Under the pieces are notes generated by a model. It saw nothing but the letters and a program-made list of their open reading frames with translations, was not told where the DNA came from and made no database searches. This document shows positions 1 to 6,733 of a DNA stretch of 7,023 bases, piece after piece (positions within the stretch are counted from its first letter, which is position 1; every line of letters begins with the position of its first letter). The DNA is from Bacillota bacterium (GTDB lineage Bacteria; Bacillota; Clostridia; Saccharofermentanales; Fastidiosipilaceae), in NCBI GenBank assembly GCA_023420715.1, contig JAEZVR010000120.1, forward strand, positions 1-7,023, written 5' to 3'. The translations under genes were made by a program, and so were the position numbers.

Positions 1-1346
1 GCAAATTGAAGTAGATTCGCTTCAATATCGGCTTGACTCACATCGTCTTGATTTGGCATTTTACCAACATCGATACATTGGGCTTGCGGAGAGACAAAGG
101 GTAAGACAGCAGCTGTGCCCAGCCGATCGTAAAAAACCACGTCGGCTGCCTGCAACGCCTGATATCCTTTTAAAGTTAACAAGCCAGGATCTCCAGGTCC
201 AGCGCCGACCAACGTCACCTGTCCACATAAACTTCGCAAAAAATACTTAAAACCAACGTCCACGCCAACACGTAAACGTTGTTTCAATGATGCAGAAGCC
301 GTTTCGAGAAGTGTCTGATCGAGCTTCAATTGATGTTGCCAAGGTTGACAACCTTGAATCGCCAAAGCCAAATCTTGGCGTGAACAAGCTGGGTGATCAA
401 AATAATAGACTTGCGTCTGTTTGGTCGCATACCGATGCGATTGAGGCAACTGCAAATAGACGATAATGCGTTGATCAGAATATTGTGCATGCACACCCAA
501 AGGGGAATGACAGCCCGCCCCGAGTTGGCGAACAATAGCCTGTTCGATGGCATAACAAATCATGACTTCTGGATAAAAACAGGACTTTTGGAGGATTCGG
601 ATCAGATCCGGCTGGTTTTTTAAGGCTTGAATGGCCAATATACCCTGGCCACAACTGGGCACCATCGTTTGTATCGGAAAGGGCAAGAAATAGAAATCTC
701 CCGCATAACCCCAGCCAACCTCTGGCAGATAGCCCAAGCGTGCCAATCCTGCTGCCGCCAAAACAATAGCGCCCAAACCAAATGCCGAATCCAGCAATTT
801 TTCTAAACGAGTCGGGACATTACCTCGAATGGATTTGACCAACAGCTCTGGACAAAGCGCTTCTAAAGCGGCCTTGCGCCGCACACTGCCCGTACCAACC
901 TCCAATTGTTGTTCAGCTAATTTTTTTAGAACAAATGCCAGCTGTTCTGCCGGTGAATCAAACGCATCGACAGCCAGCGCTTGATACCATTTTGCTGGCA
1001 TCACCAAGACATCTCCTGCAACAGCACGTTCAGACAGTGCAACTGTCACAAGTTCATCCGATGGTTCAACAGATAAATCTTTCAGGCTATGGACAGCAAC
1101 ATCTGCACGACCTTCAAAAAGACATTGAGAAACTGCAGATGAAAAAACACCTTTATCCGGAAAATCTTCGAGCGGTAAATGCGGCGCTAAATCTCCTGCG
1201 CTATCTACACCAACGATGGCATAGGATAAACTTGGATTCGCCTGACATAAACGATCGAATAGCTGTCTGGTTTGGCAAATCGAGAGTTGGCTCTTGCGGC
1301 AAGCAACACGTATAGGATCTTGTTTTTGTTGATATCTTGGCTTCAT
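1..1346 (-). CDS. hemC-cobA: HemC-CobA fusion: porphobilinogen deaminase joined to uroporphyrinogen-III C-methyltransferase (3' end cut by window)
   Basis: The frame is open without a stop from ATG 1346 to the left edge (448 residues visible). Residues 1 to about 370 are HemC, which polymerises four porphobilinogens into hydroxymethylbilane in the cytoplasm. Visible motifs are R17-K-S19, VHSLKD with catalytic Asp90, GTGSVRR (151-157), RGNVPTRL (174-181), GLARLG (200-205), CGQG (232-235) and the dipyrromethane-cofactor cysteine Cys279 in GAGCHSPLG. From about residue 375, GQVTLVGAGPGDPG and the following YDRLG and VGK motifs match the N-terminal SAM-binding part of CobA/SUMT, which methylates uroporphyrinogen III to precorrin-2. 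No Met lies at the junction, so this is one polypeptide. A HemD domain may follow outside the window. The start is fixed: an in-frame TAA lies at 1365-1367 and no other start codon intervenes. No Shine-Dalgarno is visible. Family assignment is certain; the protein's full extent is unknown. Confidence 0.93.
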   Translation of the reverse strand, partial: MKPRYQQKQDPIRVACRKSQLSICQTRQLFDRLCQANPSLSYAIVGVDSAGDLAPHLPLEDFPDKGVFSSAVSQCLFEGRADVAVHSLKDLSVEPSDELVTVALSERAVAGDVLVMPAKWYQALAVDAFDSPAEQLAFVLKKLAEQQLEVGTGSVRRKAALEALCPELLVKSIRGNVPTRLEKLLDSAFGLGAIVLAAAGLARLGYLPEVGWGYAGDFYFLPFPIQTMVPSCGQGILAIQALKNQPDLIRILQKSCFYPEVMICYAIEQAIVRQLGAGCHSPLGVHAQYSDQRIIVYLQLPQSHRYATKQTQVYYFDHPACSRQDLALAIQGCQPWQHQLKLDQTLLETASASLKQRLRVGVDVGFKYFLRSLCGQVTLVGAGPGDPGLLTLKGYQALQAADVVFYDRLGTAAVLPFVSPQAQCIDVGKMPNQDDVSQADIEANLLQF

Positions 1347-1353
1347 GAAACTG

Positions 1354-1362
1354 ATTATATCA
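1354..1362 (-). promoter_or_regulatory. Putative extended -10 promoter for hemC-cobA
   Basis: Read on the minus strand, positions 1362 to 1354 give TGATATAAT, a consensus TATAAT hexamer with the TGn extension of extended -10 promoters. I see no good -35 element about 17 bp upstream. Transcription would begin near 1346-1347, at or one base before the hemC start codon, implying a leaderless message; this fits the lack of a ribosome-binding site. Prediction from sequence only. Confidence 0.45.
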
Positions 1363-1366
1363 AGTT

Positions 1367-1374
1367 ATGTACAT
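1367..1374. promoter_or_regulatory. Short palindrome midway between divergent promoters
   Basis: ATGTACAT is a perfect 8-bp palindrome centred at 1370.5, almost exactly midway between the two divergent TATAAT boxes. The position suits an operator controlling both directions, but an 8-bp palindrome in AT-rich DNA can arise by chance and I do not recognise it as a known regulator's site. Confidence 0.2.
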
Positions 1375-1380
1375 CTCGTT

Positions 1381-1386
1381 TATAAT
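1381..1386 (+). promoter_or_regulatory. Putative -10 box for the RACo-like gene
   Basis: A perfect TATAAT lies 12 bp upstream of ATG 1398, so transcription would begin near 1393-1394 with a leader of only about 4-5 bases. No clear TTGACA-like -35 is present at 16-18 bp spacing, which suggests a weak or activator-dependent promoter. A GGTG at 1389-1392 could serve as a weak ribosome-binding site only if transcription starts further upstream. Confidence 0.4.
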
Positions 1387-1397
1387 ACGGTGTAACT

Positions 1398-2969
1398 ATG
1401 ATTGAAGTCATGCAACGAAATCAAAGGGGTGAATATATTTCGTGTGCCACCCTACAAAATCAAGCAAATCAAAGCATTTTTGAGCTTCTCATCCAAGCGA
1501 ATCTACCCATTGCACAAAGTTGTGCTGGACATGGCGTTTGTGGGCAATGCCTCGTGCGCTTTTTAACGCCACCGCCAGCTTGTACGCCGAGTGAAGAAAA
1601 ATACATTTCTAAAGCCAAACGTGACACAGGATGGCGTTTGGCCTGTGCCCACACCCTGACAGGTAATCACCGAATTTTATTGCCAAGAACTGCCCAAAAC
1701 CCAATCGTGCTCACCCAAACCAAGCAAAATCATCTGCCGCACCAGACAGCAGGCGATTCATACGGTGTCGCTGTTGATTTGGGCACCACAACCTTAGCCT
1801 TCTATATATATGATTTACAGCAAAACGCATGCATCCAAAAAATTGGCGTGCCAAACCCACAAATACCCTATGGGCGCGATGTCGTGACCCGCATACATTA
1901 CGCCATGAAAAATGAGGCAGCACACCAAACCCTGCAAAATGCAATTTGCTCAACAATTGGAAAAACAATCCGAGAAGCCTTCGCACAAGACCAACAAGCG
2001 TTGCAATCACTCCAGCGAGTCATGATTGCTGGAAATACAACCATGATTCACTTGCTCACGGGTCATGATGTTGAACCCCTCGCATTCGCACCATTTGAAC
2101 CCTGCCTCTTAAAGTCGCAAATCCTTGATGCAGAAAAATTAGGGCTTCCCCCACACACCCGCATTCAAACCATTCCCAATCTATCGGCCTATATTGGGGG
2201 GGATATTGCCTGCGGCATTCTAGCAACGGGGCTCCATCGATCTGATACTTGGCAAATCTTGCTGGATATCGGTACCAATGGGGAAATGGTTTTGGGAAAA
2301 TCAAATTGCCTTATCGCTTGTGCAACAGCAGCTGGCCCATGCTTTGAAGGATATGCCCTCAGCTGTGGACAGGTGGCCAGTTCTGGCGCTATCGATACCG
2401 TCGATCTAGCGCTAGAACCCTGCTATACGACGATTCATCAACAGCCAGCAACGGGTATATGTGGATCCGGCATTGTTGATGCCATCAGCCAATTTAAACT
2501 CTATGAACTCATTGATTACACAGGACATTGGTATGATATTCAAGCATTAAATGACGTCCATTTAGCCAAATACCGCCAAAATAATGCCTTTTATTTTACC
2601 CCGGATGTCTACGTCCATCAGTCGGATATTCATCAATTTCAACAAGGTAAAGCCGCCCTTGCCGCCGGCTTATCCACTTTATTGGAAACAGCAAATCTGG
2701 ATTACGCAGATATTGATCAACTCCATTTAGCTGGCGGGTTTGGACAAACATTAAACCTCGTCAGTGCCGCTCACGTGGGGCTGATTCCCCATCAGCTCTT
2801 AAATAAAACCAACCAAGCCGGCAATACGGCCGGACACGGTTGCATTCAATGCCTGCTAAATCCAGCGCTTTGTGACCATATCGAATCGCTTCGTTCTCAC
2901 CTAACCGTCGTGGACTTAAATCAAACCCCTTCATTCCAGACGCATTTCATTCAAGAGATGACCGTGTAA
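1398..2969 (+). CDS. RACo-like 2Fe-2S/ASKHA protein (probable corrinoid-protein reductive activator)
   Basis: This 523-residue cytoplasmic protein has an N-terminal plant-type ferredoxin domain with 2Fe-2S cysteines C42, C48, C51 and C83 (C-x5-C-x2-C-x31-C). It is followed by an ASKHA ATPase-fold region (DUF4445 type). Nucleotide-binding motifs are AVDLGTTT (125-132), AGNTTMIHLLTG (211-222), LLDIGTNGE (288-296), GICGSGIVDA (353-362) and LAGGFGQTLN (444-453). Characterised relatives (RACo) use ATP and a reduced cluster to return inactive Co(II) corrinoid in methyltransferase systems to Co(I). No corrinoid protein or methyltransferase gene is in the window, so the partner is unknown. It is shorter than RACo (about 630 residues), with little linker between ferredoxin and ASKHA parts. 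ATG 1398 is the first start after the divergent promoter; Met5 (1410) is a possible alternative. Family call is firm; exact role is inferred. Confidence 0.85.
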   Translation: MIEVMQRNQRGEYISCATLQNQANQSIFELLIQANLPIAQSCAGHGVCGQCLVRFLTPPPACTPSEEKYISKAKRDTGWRLACAHTLTGNHRILLPRTAQNPIVLTQTKQNHLPHQTAGDSYGVAVDLGTTTLAFYIYDLQQNACIQKIGVPNPQIPYGRDVVTRIHYAMKNEAAHQTLQNAICSTIGKTIREAFAQDQQALQSLQRVMIAGNTTMIHLLTGHDVEPLAFAPFEPCLLKSQILDAEKLGLPPHTRIQTIPNLSAYIGGDIACGILATGLHRSDTWQILLDIGTNGEMVLGKSNCLIACATAAGPCFEGYALSCGQVASSGAIDTVDLALEPCYTTIHQQPATGICGSGIVDAISQFKLYELIDYTGHWYDIQALNDVHLAKYRQNNAFYFTPDVYVHQSDIHQFQQGKAALAAGLSTLLETANLDYADIDQLHLAGGFGQTLNLVSAAHVGLIPHQLLNKTNQAGNTAGHGCIQCLLNPALCDHIESLRSHLTVVDLNQTPSFQTHFIQEMTV

Positions 2970-2970
2970 T

Positions 2971-3525
2971 ATGTCTAAATCTAATTTAAATAAACTAAAG
3001 CGCACCCTCATTTCAGCTTGTTCTGCCATCCTGCTACTGGTGGCGGGCCATTTTTCACTGACTTCAGTCAATCCACCCACAGCACCAGCGGGTACGATTC
3101 GTCAATCAATCGCTCCACATCAAACCATTGAAGCCCAGGTCGCCCGTACCGTCGATGGTGACACCTGTATCATTCGCATACAAAATCAAACTTATCGACT
3201 CAGGCTCATTGGTATTGATACCCCTGAGTCTGTACATCCAGATCCAAAACGCAATACAAAAGCTGGCAAACAGGCAAGCCTTTATACGCAAAAAGCATTA
3301 ACTGGAAAAACTGTACGGGTTGAATTTGATCAACGCATCACCGATCGCTACGATCGCCTCCTAGGCTATCTTTGGCTTGACGATAAACTCTTCAACCAGA
3401 CGCTTGTCGCAGAAGGACTTGCCCAGGCAAAATCTTATCCACCCAATCGGAAGTATGACAGGTTATTTAAAACGGCAGAGCAGCTAGCCAAACAGGCAAA
3501 AAAAGGGATCTGGAAAACGGATTGA
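2971..3525 (+). CDS. Membrane-anchored or secreted thermonuclease-family (SNase-like) nuclease
   Basis: The 184-residue protein starts with a basic stretch and a hydrophobic segment (about residues 11-32), a signal peptide or membrane anchor, so the nuclease domain should face outside. I see no lipobox. Residues 55-184 match staphylococcal nuclease: VDGDT with Asp64 and IDTPES with Asp83 and Glu86 are metal-binding or general-base positions. Arg78 and Arg129 (in DRYDRLLGY) correspond to nuclease Arg35 and Arg87. All expected catalytic residues are present, so it is probably an active calcium-dependent nuclease of DNA and RNA. It begins one base after the upstream stop codon, with only a weak, distant AAGAG (2953-2957), suggesting translational coupling to the RACo-like gene. 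A functional tie between them is not obvious. It is followed directly by a terminator. Confidence 0.9.
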   Translation: MSKSNLNKLKRTLISACSAILLLVAGHFSLTSVNPPTAPAGTIRQSIAPHQTIEAQVARTVDGDTCIIRIQNQTYRLRLIGIDTPESVHPDPKRNTKAGKQASLYTQKALTGKTVRVEFDQRITDRYDRLLGYLWLDDKLFNQTLVAEGLAQAKSYPPNRKYDRLFKTAEQLAKQAKKGIWKTD

Positions 3526-3531
3526 CTGAAC

Positions 3532-3566
3532 AAAAACAGCATAGCCGAAGCTATGCTGTTTTTTTT
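3532..3566. terminator. Strong bidirectional rho-independent terminator
   Basis: The arms 3537-3545 (CAGCATAGC) and 3550-3558 (GCTATGCTG) pair perfectly around a 4-base loop at 3546-3549. The stem is extended by five A-T pairs, and eight T follow on the plus strand (3559-3566). It starts 6 bp after the nuclease stop. On the minus strand the loop reads TTCG closed by C-G, a very stable tetraloop, followed by five T, so it should also end transcripts coming from the HIT gene. Confidence 0.93.
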
Positions 3567-3626
3567 AGCCGTATCATACGATAGATACCCACCGCTATAA
3601 AGCAGCTATTTTAAGTTGTTTAAAAA
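3567..3626. other. Short convergent intergenic spacer
   Basis: These 60 AT-rich bases separate the terminator from the HIT stop codon. A small dyad (CGTAT-C-ATACG near 3570-3580) is the only structure I see; no gene or promoter can be supported. Confidence 0.5.
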
Positions 3627-4022
3627 TTAACCACAGCTGGTTTCATCTAATGTCTTTAGGTGTGCTTGTTCAAAAATCTCACCAAGCGGCTGGGTAAAAC
3701 CAGCACCCGATATCAAATGAAAATGTAAATGCATCACGGTTTGTCCAGCACCTGCCCCACAGTTGGTTAACAGATGATATCCCCGATCGATCACACCAAG
3801 TTGTTTGGCAATCGTGGCAATCGATTTAAAAATCGCTGTGGTAAGATCCCCCTCATCTCCTTCACCCAACGCTTGCACATCTGACACATGCGTTTTGGGG
3901 ACAATGAGCACATGCGTATCAGCGACCGGATGAATATCTTCAAAAGCCAATACCCATTCATCCTCATAAATTTTTGAACAAGGAATGCGCCCCGCAATAA
4001 TTTCACAAAAGATACAGCTCAT
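3627..4022 (-). CDS. HIT-family (Hint-like) nucleotide hydrolase/transferase
   Basis: This 131-residue cytoplasmic protein has the family hallmark HLHFHL with His98, His100 and His102; the middle histidine is the expected nucleophile. The N-terminal CIFCEII (Cys3, Cys6) is typical of the Hint subgroup and may help bind zinc. Length is normal for the family. Known Hint enzymes hydrolyse AMP-phosphoramidates and aminoacyl-adenylates. The start ATG (4020-4022) overlaps the alaS stop TGA (4019-4021) as ATGA, and a good GGAGG (4033-4037) lies 10 bases upstream inside alaS. Expression should therefore be linked to alaS by cotranscription and translational coupling. Its natural substrate cannot be read from sequence; a role with aminoacyl-AMP is an inference from position. 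Confidence 0.93.
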   Translation of the reverse strand: MSCIFCEIIAGRIPCSKIYEDEWVLAFEDIHPVADTHVLIVPKTHVSDVQALGEGDEGDLTTAIFKSIATIAKQLGVIDRGYHLLTNCGAGAGQTVMHLHFHLISGAGFTQPLGEIFEQAHLKTLDETSCG

Positions 4023-6676
4023 GAGAGTTGCGCCTCCAAAACCGTCTGTGCAGCTTGCAATGCCGCTTGCAATTTCTCAGGCTGTTTGCCACCTGCCTGG
4101 GCCATATCTGGACGACCACCACCGCCACCACCGCAAGCCGTTGCTGCCGCTTTAATTAATTGACCACAATGTGCGCCTGCATCGATGGCCGCTTGAGCGG
4201 CAACCGCCACAAACATCACTTTACCCCCCTCTGACGATGCCAATAACACCACCGCTGGATCCAACTGATCTCTGAGTTTTTCGGCCAATTCACGCAGCAA
4301 TTTTGCATCGGCAACAGTCACCTCTACTGCTAAGGTGGAGATGCCGTTGATCAGATGAATCTGATCTTTCAATTGGTCTACAGATACAGCAGACTGAGCC
4401 CGCTTTAAATCTGCAATTTCTTTTTCCATCGACTTAAGACTCGTTAAGAGATGCTGTAATTTATTGGGCAACTCGCTCACAGTTGTCTTCGTCGTCTTGG
4501 CCATATCTAGCAAAAGATTTTGCTGTTCATTCACATAGGCAAAAGCACCAGGTCCCGTCACTGCTTCTATGCGTCGGATACCAGAAGCCACCGAGCCTTC
4601 AGAAACAATTTTAAACAAACACGCTTCAGCCGTATGTTTTAGATGGGTGCCGCCGCAAAGTTCACAACTAAAATCGCCCATCGATAAAACACGCACCACG
4701 TCACCATATTTTTCATCAAATAATGCCATGGCACCTCTGGCTTTCGCCTCACCTTGGCTCAACAGCTCTGTTTTAACGGGATAATCTGCCCAAATGGCCG
4801 CATTGACAGTATCTTCTATTTGATTCAGTTGCTCCCGAGTTAAGGGCTGACCATAATGAAAATCAAACCGCAATCGCTCTGGGTTCACCGAAGAACCTGC
4901 TTGAGTCACATGCTCTCCTAACTGATCTCTTAAAACTTTGTGTAGCAAGTGAGTCGTCGAATGGTTTGCTGCCGTCGCTTGACGTCGGTTGCGATCCACC
5001 GTCAACATCACGGTTTCACCGACAGCCAGCACCCCAGATTCAGCAGTGACTTGATGCAAATGAACGCCACTGGCTACTTTAGTGGTATCCATAACCGTTA
5101 TCCGTGCAGTTGATGTTGTCATCAAACCACGGTCGCCGACTTGCCCACCACCATTTGCATAAAAAGGCGTCTGATCTAAAACAACCAAAGCAGACTGGCC
5201 CGCCTCGAGCAAATCGATCAATTTGGCTTCCCCATCTGCTAAAATCTGCACAATTGCCAAGACACGACCTTCGTCAGTCAAAGTATCATATCCGGTAAAT
5301 CGTGTCGGCTCGCCTTTCATCACACAATCTGGCAGTGCCTTTTCCGTCCAAGCACTACCGGCAAGCTTCAAAGTGGCCTCTTTTGAGCGTTGTTTTTGCT
5401 TTGCCATTTGTTCTTTAAAACCGGCTTCATCAACAGAAAGACCCTGCTCCTGTGCCAATTCACGCGTTAAGTCAAAGGGAAAACCATAGGTATCATGCAA
5501 ACGGAAAACGGCTTCACCATCCAGGCATGTCTTGCCGCTCGCCTGGGCCTGTTCAATGAGATCCCCCAGCAATTGCATGCCTTGATCGACCGTCTTTTTA
5601 AAGGTTTCTTCCTCCTGTTCTAAAACAGAAAGAATGTAGGATTTGCGTTCTTCCAATTCTGGATAGGCTGCGGATGACTGCTGAATCACAACAGGGGCCA
5701 AAGCGGTTAAAAAATTGCCTTGAATGCCGATCATTTTCCCGTAGCGCAAAGCCCGTCTGAGCAAACGGCGCAACACATAGCCTCGACCTTCGTTTGAGGG
5801 ACGAACGCCGTCAGAAATCAGCATGGTGCCACTGCGAATATGGTCGGTCACAACGCGGATACCCACATCAATTTTTTCATCTTGATGATAAGATACACCA
5901 GCGAGTTCACAAACTTTGTCCAACACAGCTCGAACCGTATCGGTTTCAAATAAATTATTCACACCCTGCATCAGACAGGCAATACGTTCTAACCCTGCAC
6001 CCGTATCAATGTTTTTTTGCGACAGCGGCAAATAACTGTCATCCTCTTGACGGTCAAATTGGGTAAAGACCAAATTCCAAAATTCAATATACCGATCACA
6101 ATCACAGCCCACACCACAGTCTGGGCGCTCACAGCCAAAAGCTTCTCCGCGATCAAAAAAGATTTCCGAACAAGGTCCGCAGGGGCCGGTACCGTGCTCC
6201 CAAAAATTATCTTCTTTACCCATGCGGTAAATTTTAGATTCTGGCAAGCCGACAACATCTCGCCAAATGTTATAGGCTTCATCATCCTCATGATAAACCG
6301 TCACGGCCAAACGATCCTCCGGCAGTTTTAAAACCGTTGTACAAAATTCCCATGCCCAGGGAATCATCTCAGCCTTAAAATAATCGCCAAAAGAAAAGTT
6401 GCCCAACATTTCAAAAAAGGTACCATGTCGATCGGTCAAACCCACGCGATCGATATCGGGGGTACGCACACATTTTTGACAAGTGGTCACTCGGCGACGC
6501 GGTGGTTCTTCAACCCCTTTAAAATAAGGCTTCATTGGGGTCATGCCAGCATTGATTAATAAAATGGAAGGGTCATTTTTCGGCACCAAAGAAAAACTTG
6601 GCAACCGCAAATGCCCCTTAGATTCAAAAAATGATAAATAAAGCTCACGGATTTCATTCAATCCTAAATTTTGCAT
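4019..6676 (-). CDS. alaS: Alanyl-tRNA synthetase
   Basis: AlaS charges tRNA(Ala) with alanine and edits serine and glycine mischarging. The 885 residues are close to the usual 870-880. The class II catalytic domain comes first: motif 2 is RHGTFFEMLGNFSFGDYF (83-100) and motif 3 includes TGAGLERI (225-232). A cysteine-rich insert (Cys182, 187, 191, 193) of a kind common in Gram-positive AlaS lies between them. The editing domain carries HxxxH (His572, His576) and CGGTH (Cys674, His678), the expected zinc ligands, so editing should be intact. The C-terminal C-Ala/DHHA1 region follows, with a six-glycine run before RPDMAQAGG. A GAGGAG ribosome-binding site (6683-6688) lies 6 bases before ATG 6676. 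No T-box leader fits in the 57-bp gap upstream. Confidence 0.98.
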   Translation of the reverse strand: MQNLGLNEIRELYLSFFESKGHLRLPSFSLVPKNDPSILLINAGMTPMKPYFKGVEEPPRRRVTTCQKCVRTPDIDRVGLTDRHGTFFEMLGNFSFGDYFKAEMIPWAWEFCTTVLKLPEDRLAVTVYHEDDEAYNIWRDVVGLPESKIYRMGKEDNFWEHGTGPCGPCSEIFFDRGEAFGCERPDCGVGCDCDRYIEFWNLVFTQFDRQEDDSYLPLSQKNIDTGAGLERIACLMQGVNNLFETDTVRAVLDKVCELAGVSYHQDEKIDVGIRVVTDHIRSGTMLISDGVRPSNEGRGYVLRRLLRRALRYGKMIGIQGNFLTALAPVVIQQSSAAYPELEERKSYILSVLEQEEETFKKTVDQGMQLLGDLIEQAQASGKTCLDGEAVFRLHDTYGFPFDLTRELAQEQGLSVDEAGFKEQMAKQKQRSKEATLKLAGSAWTEKALPDCVMKGEPTRFTGYDTLTDEGRVLAIVQILADGEAKLIDLLEAGQSALVVLDQTPFYANGGGQVGDRGLMTTSTARITVMDTTKVASGVHLHQVTAESGVLAVGETVMLTVDRNRRQATAANHSTTHLLHKVLRDQLGEHVTQAGSSVNPERLRFDFHYGQPLTREQLNQIEDTVNAAIWADYPVKTELLSQGEAKARGAMALFDEKYGDVVRVLSMGDFSCELCGGTHLKHTAEACLFKIVSEGSVASGIRRIEAVTGPGAFAYVNEQQNLLLDMAKTTKTTVSELPNKLQHLLTSLKSMEKEIADLKRAQSAVSVDQLKDQIHLINGISTLAVEVTVADAKLLRELAEKLRDQLDPAVVLLASSEGGKVMFVAVAAQAAIDAGAHCGQLIKAAATACGGGGGGRPDMAQAGGKQPEKLQAALQAAQTVLEAQLS

Positions 6677-6693
6677 AGAACACTCCTCTTAAA

Positions 6694-6718
6694 ATGAGAT
6701 AAATCTATTCTATCTCAT
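6694..6718. repeat. Inverted repeat in the rdgB-alaS gap (possible attenuator or weak terminator)
   Basis: ATGAGATA (6694-6701) and TATCTCAT (6711-6718) are perfect 8-bp inverted arms around a 9-base loop. On the minus strand the hairpin is followed by only four T and then, almost at once, the alaS ribosome-binding site. The stem is AT-rich and the T-run short, so complete termination is unlikely. Partial termination, RNA processing or a protein-binding site are alternatives. I found no convincing alaS promoter nearby, which favours readthrough from rdgB. Confidence 0.4.
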
Positions 6719-6733
6719 CCACATCCTTTAAGA

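Noticed and set aside
53..623. Several short open frames of 65-76 codons on both strands near the left edge
   Set aside because: All overlap the continuous HemC-CobA frame, whose conserved motifs explain the region.
935..1315. 126-codon plus-strand open frame
   Set aside because: It lies antisense to the well-conserved HemC domain (VHSLKD, GTGSVRR) and has no recognisable protein features; it is a shadow frame.
5989..6331. About 100-codon open frames on both strands inside alaS
   Set aside because: They overlap the conserved AlaS catalytic domain in other frames and show no family motifs or ribosome-binding sites.
124..6452. CGATCG palindrome seen about seven times (124, 1252, 3342, 3351, 3784, 6429, 6447), above the roughly 1.7 expected by chance
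   Set aside because: All copies lie within coding sequence with no regular spacing; codon and dinucleotide bias is a sufficient explanation in so short a window.
6677..6733. T-box riboswitch upstream of alaS
   Set aside because: The gap is only 57 bp and lacks the specifier and antiterminator elements; the single hairpin does not resemble a T-box.
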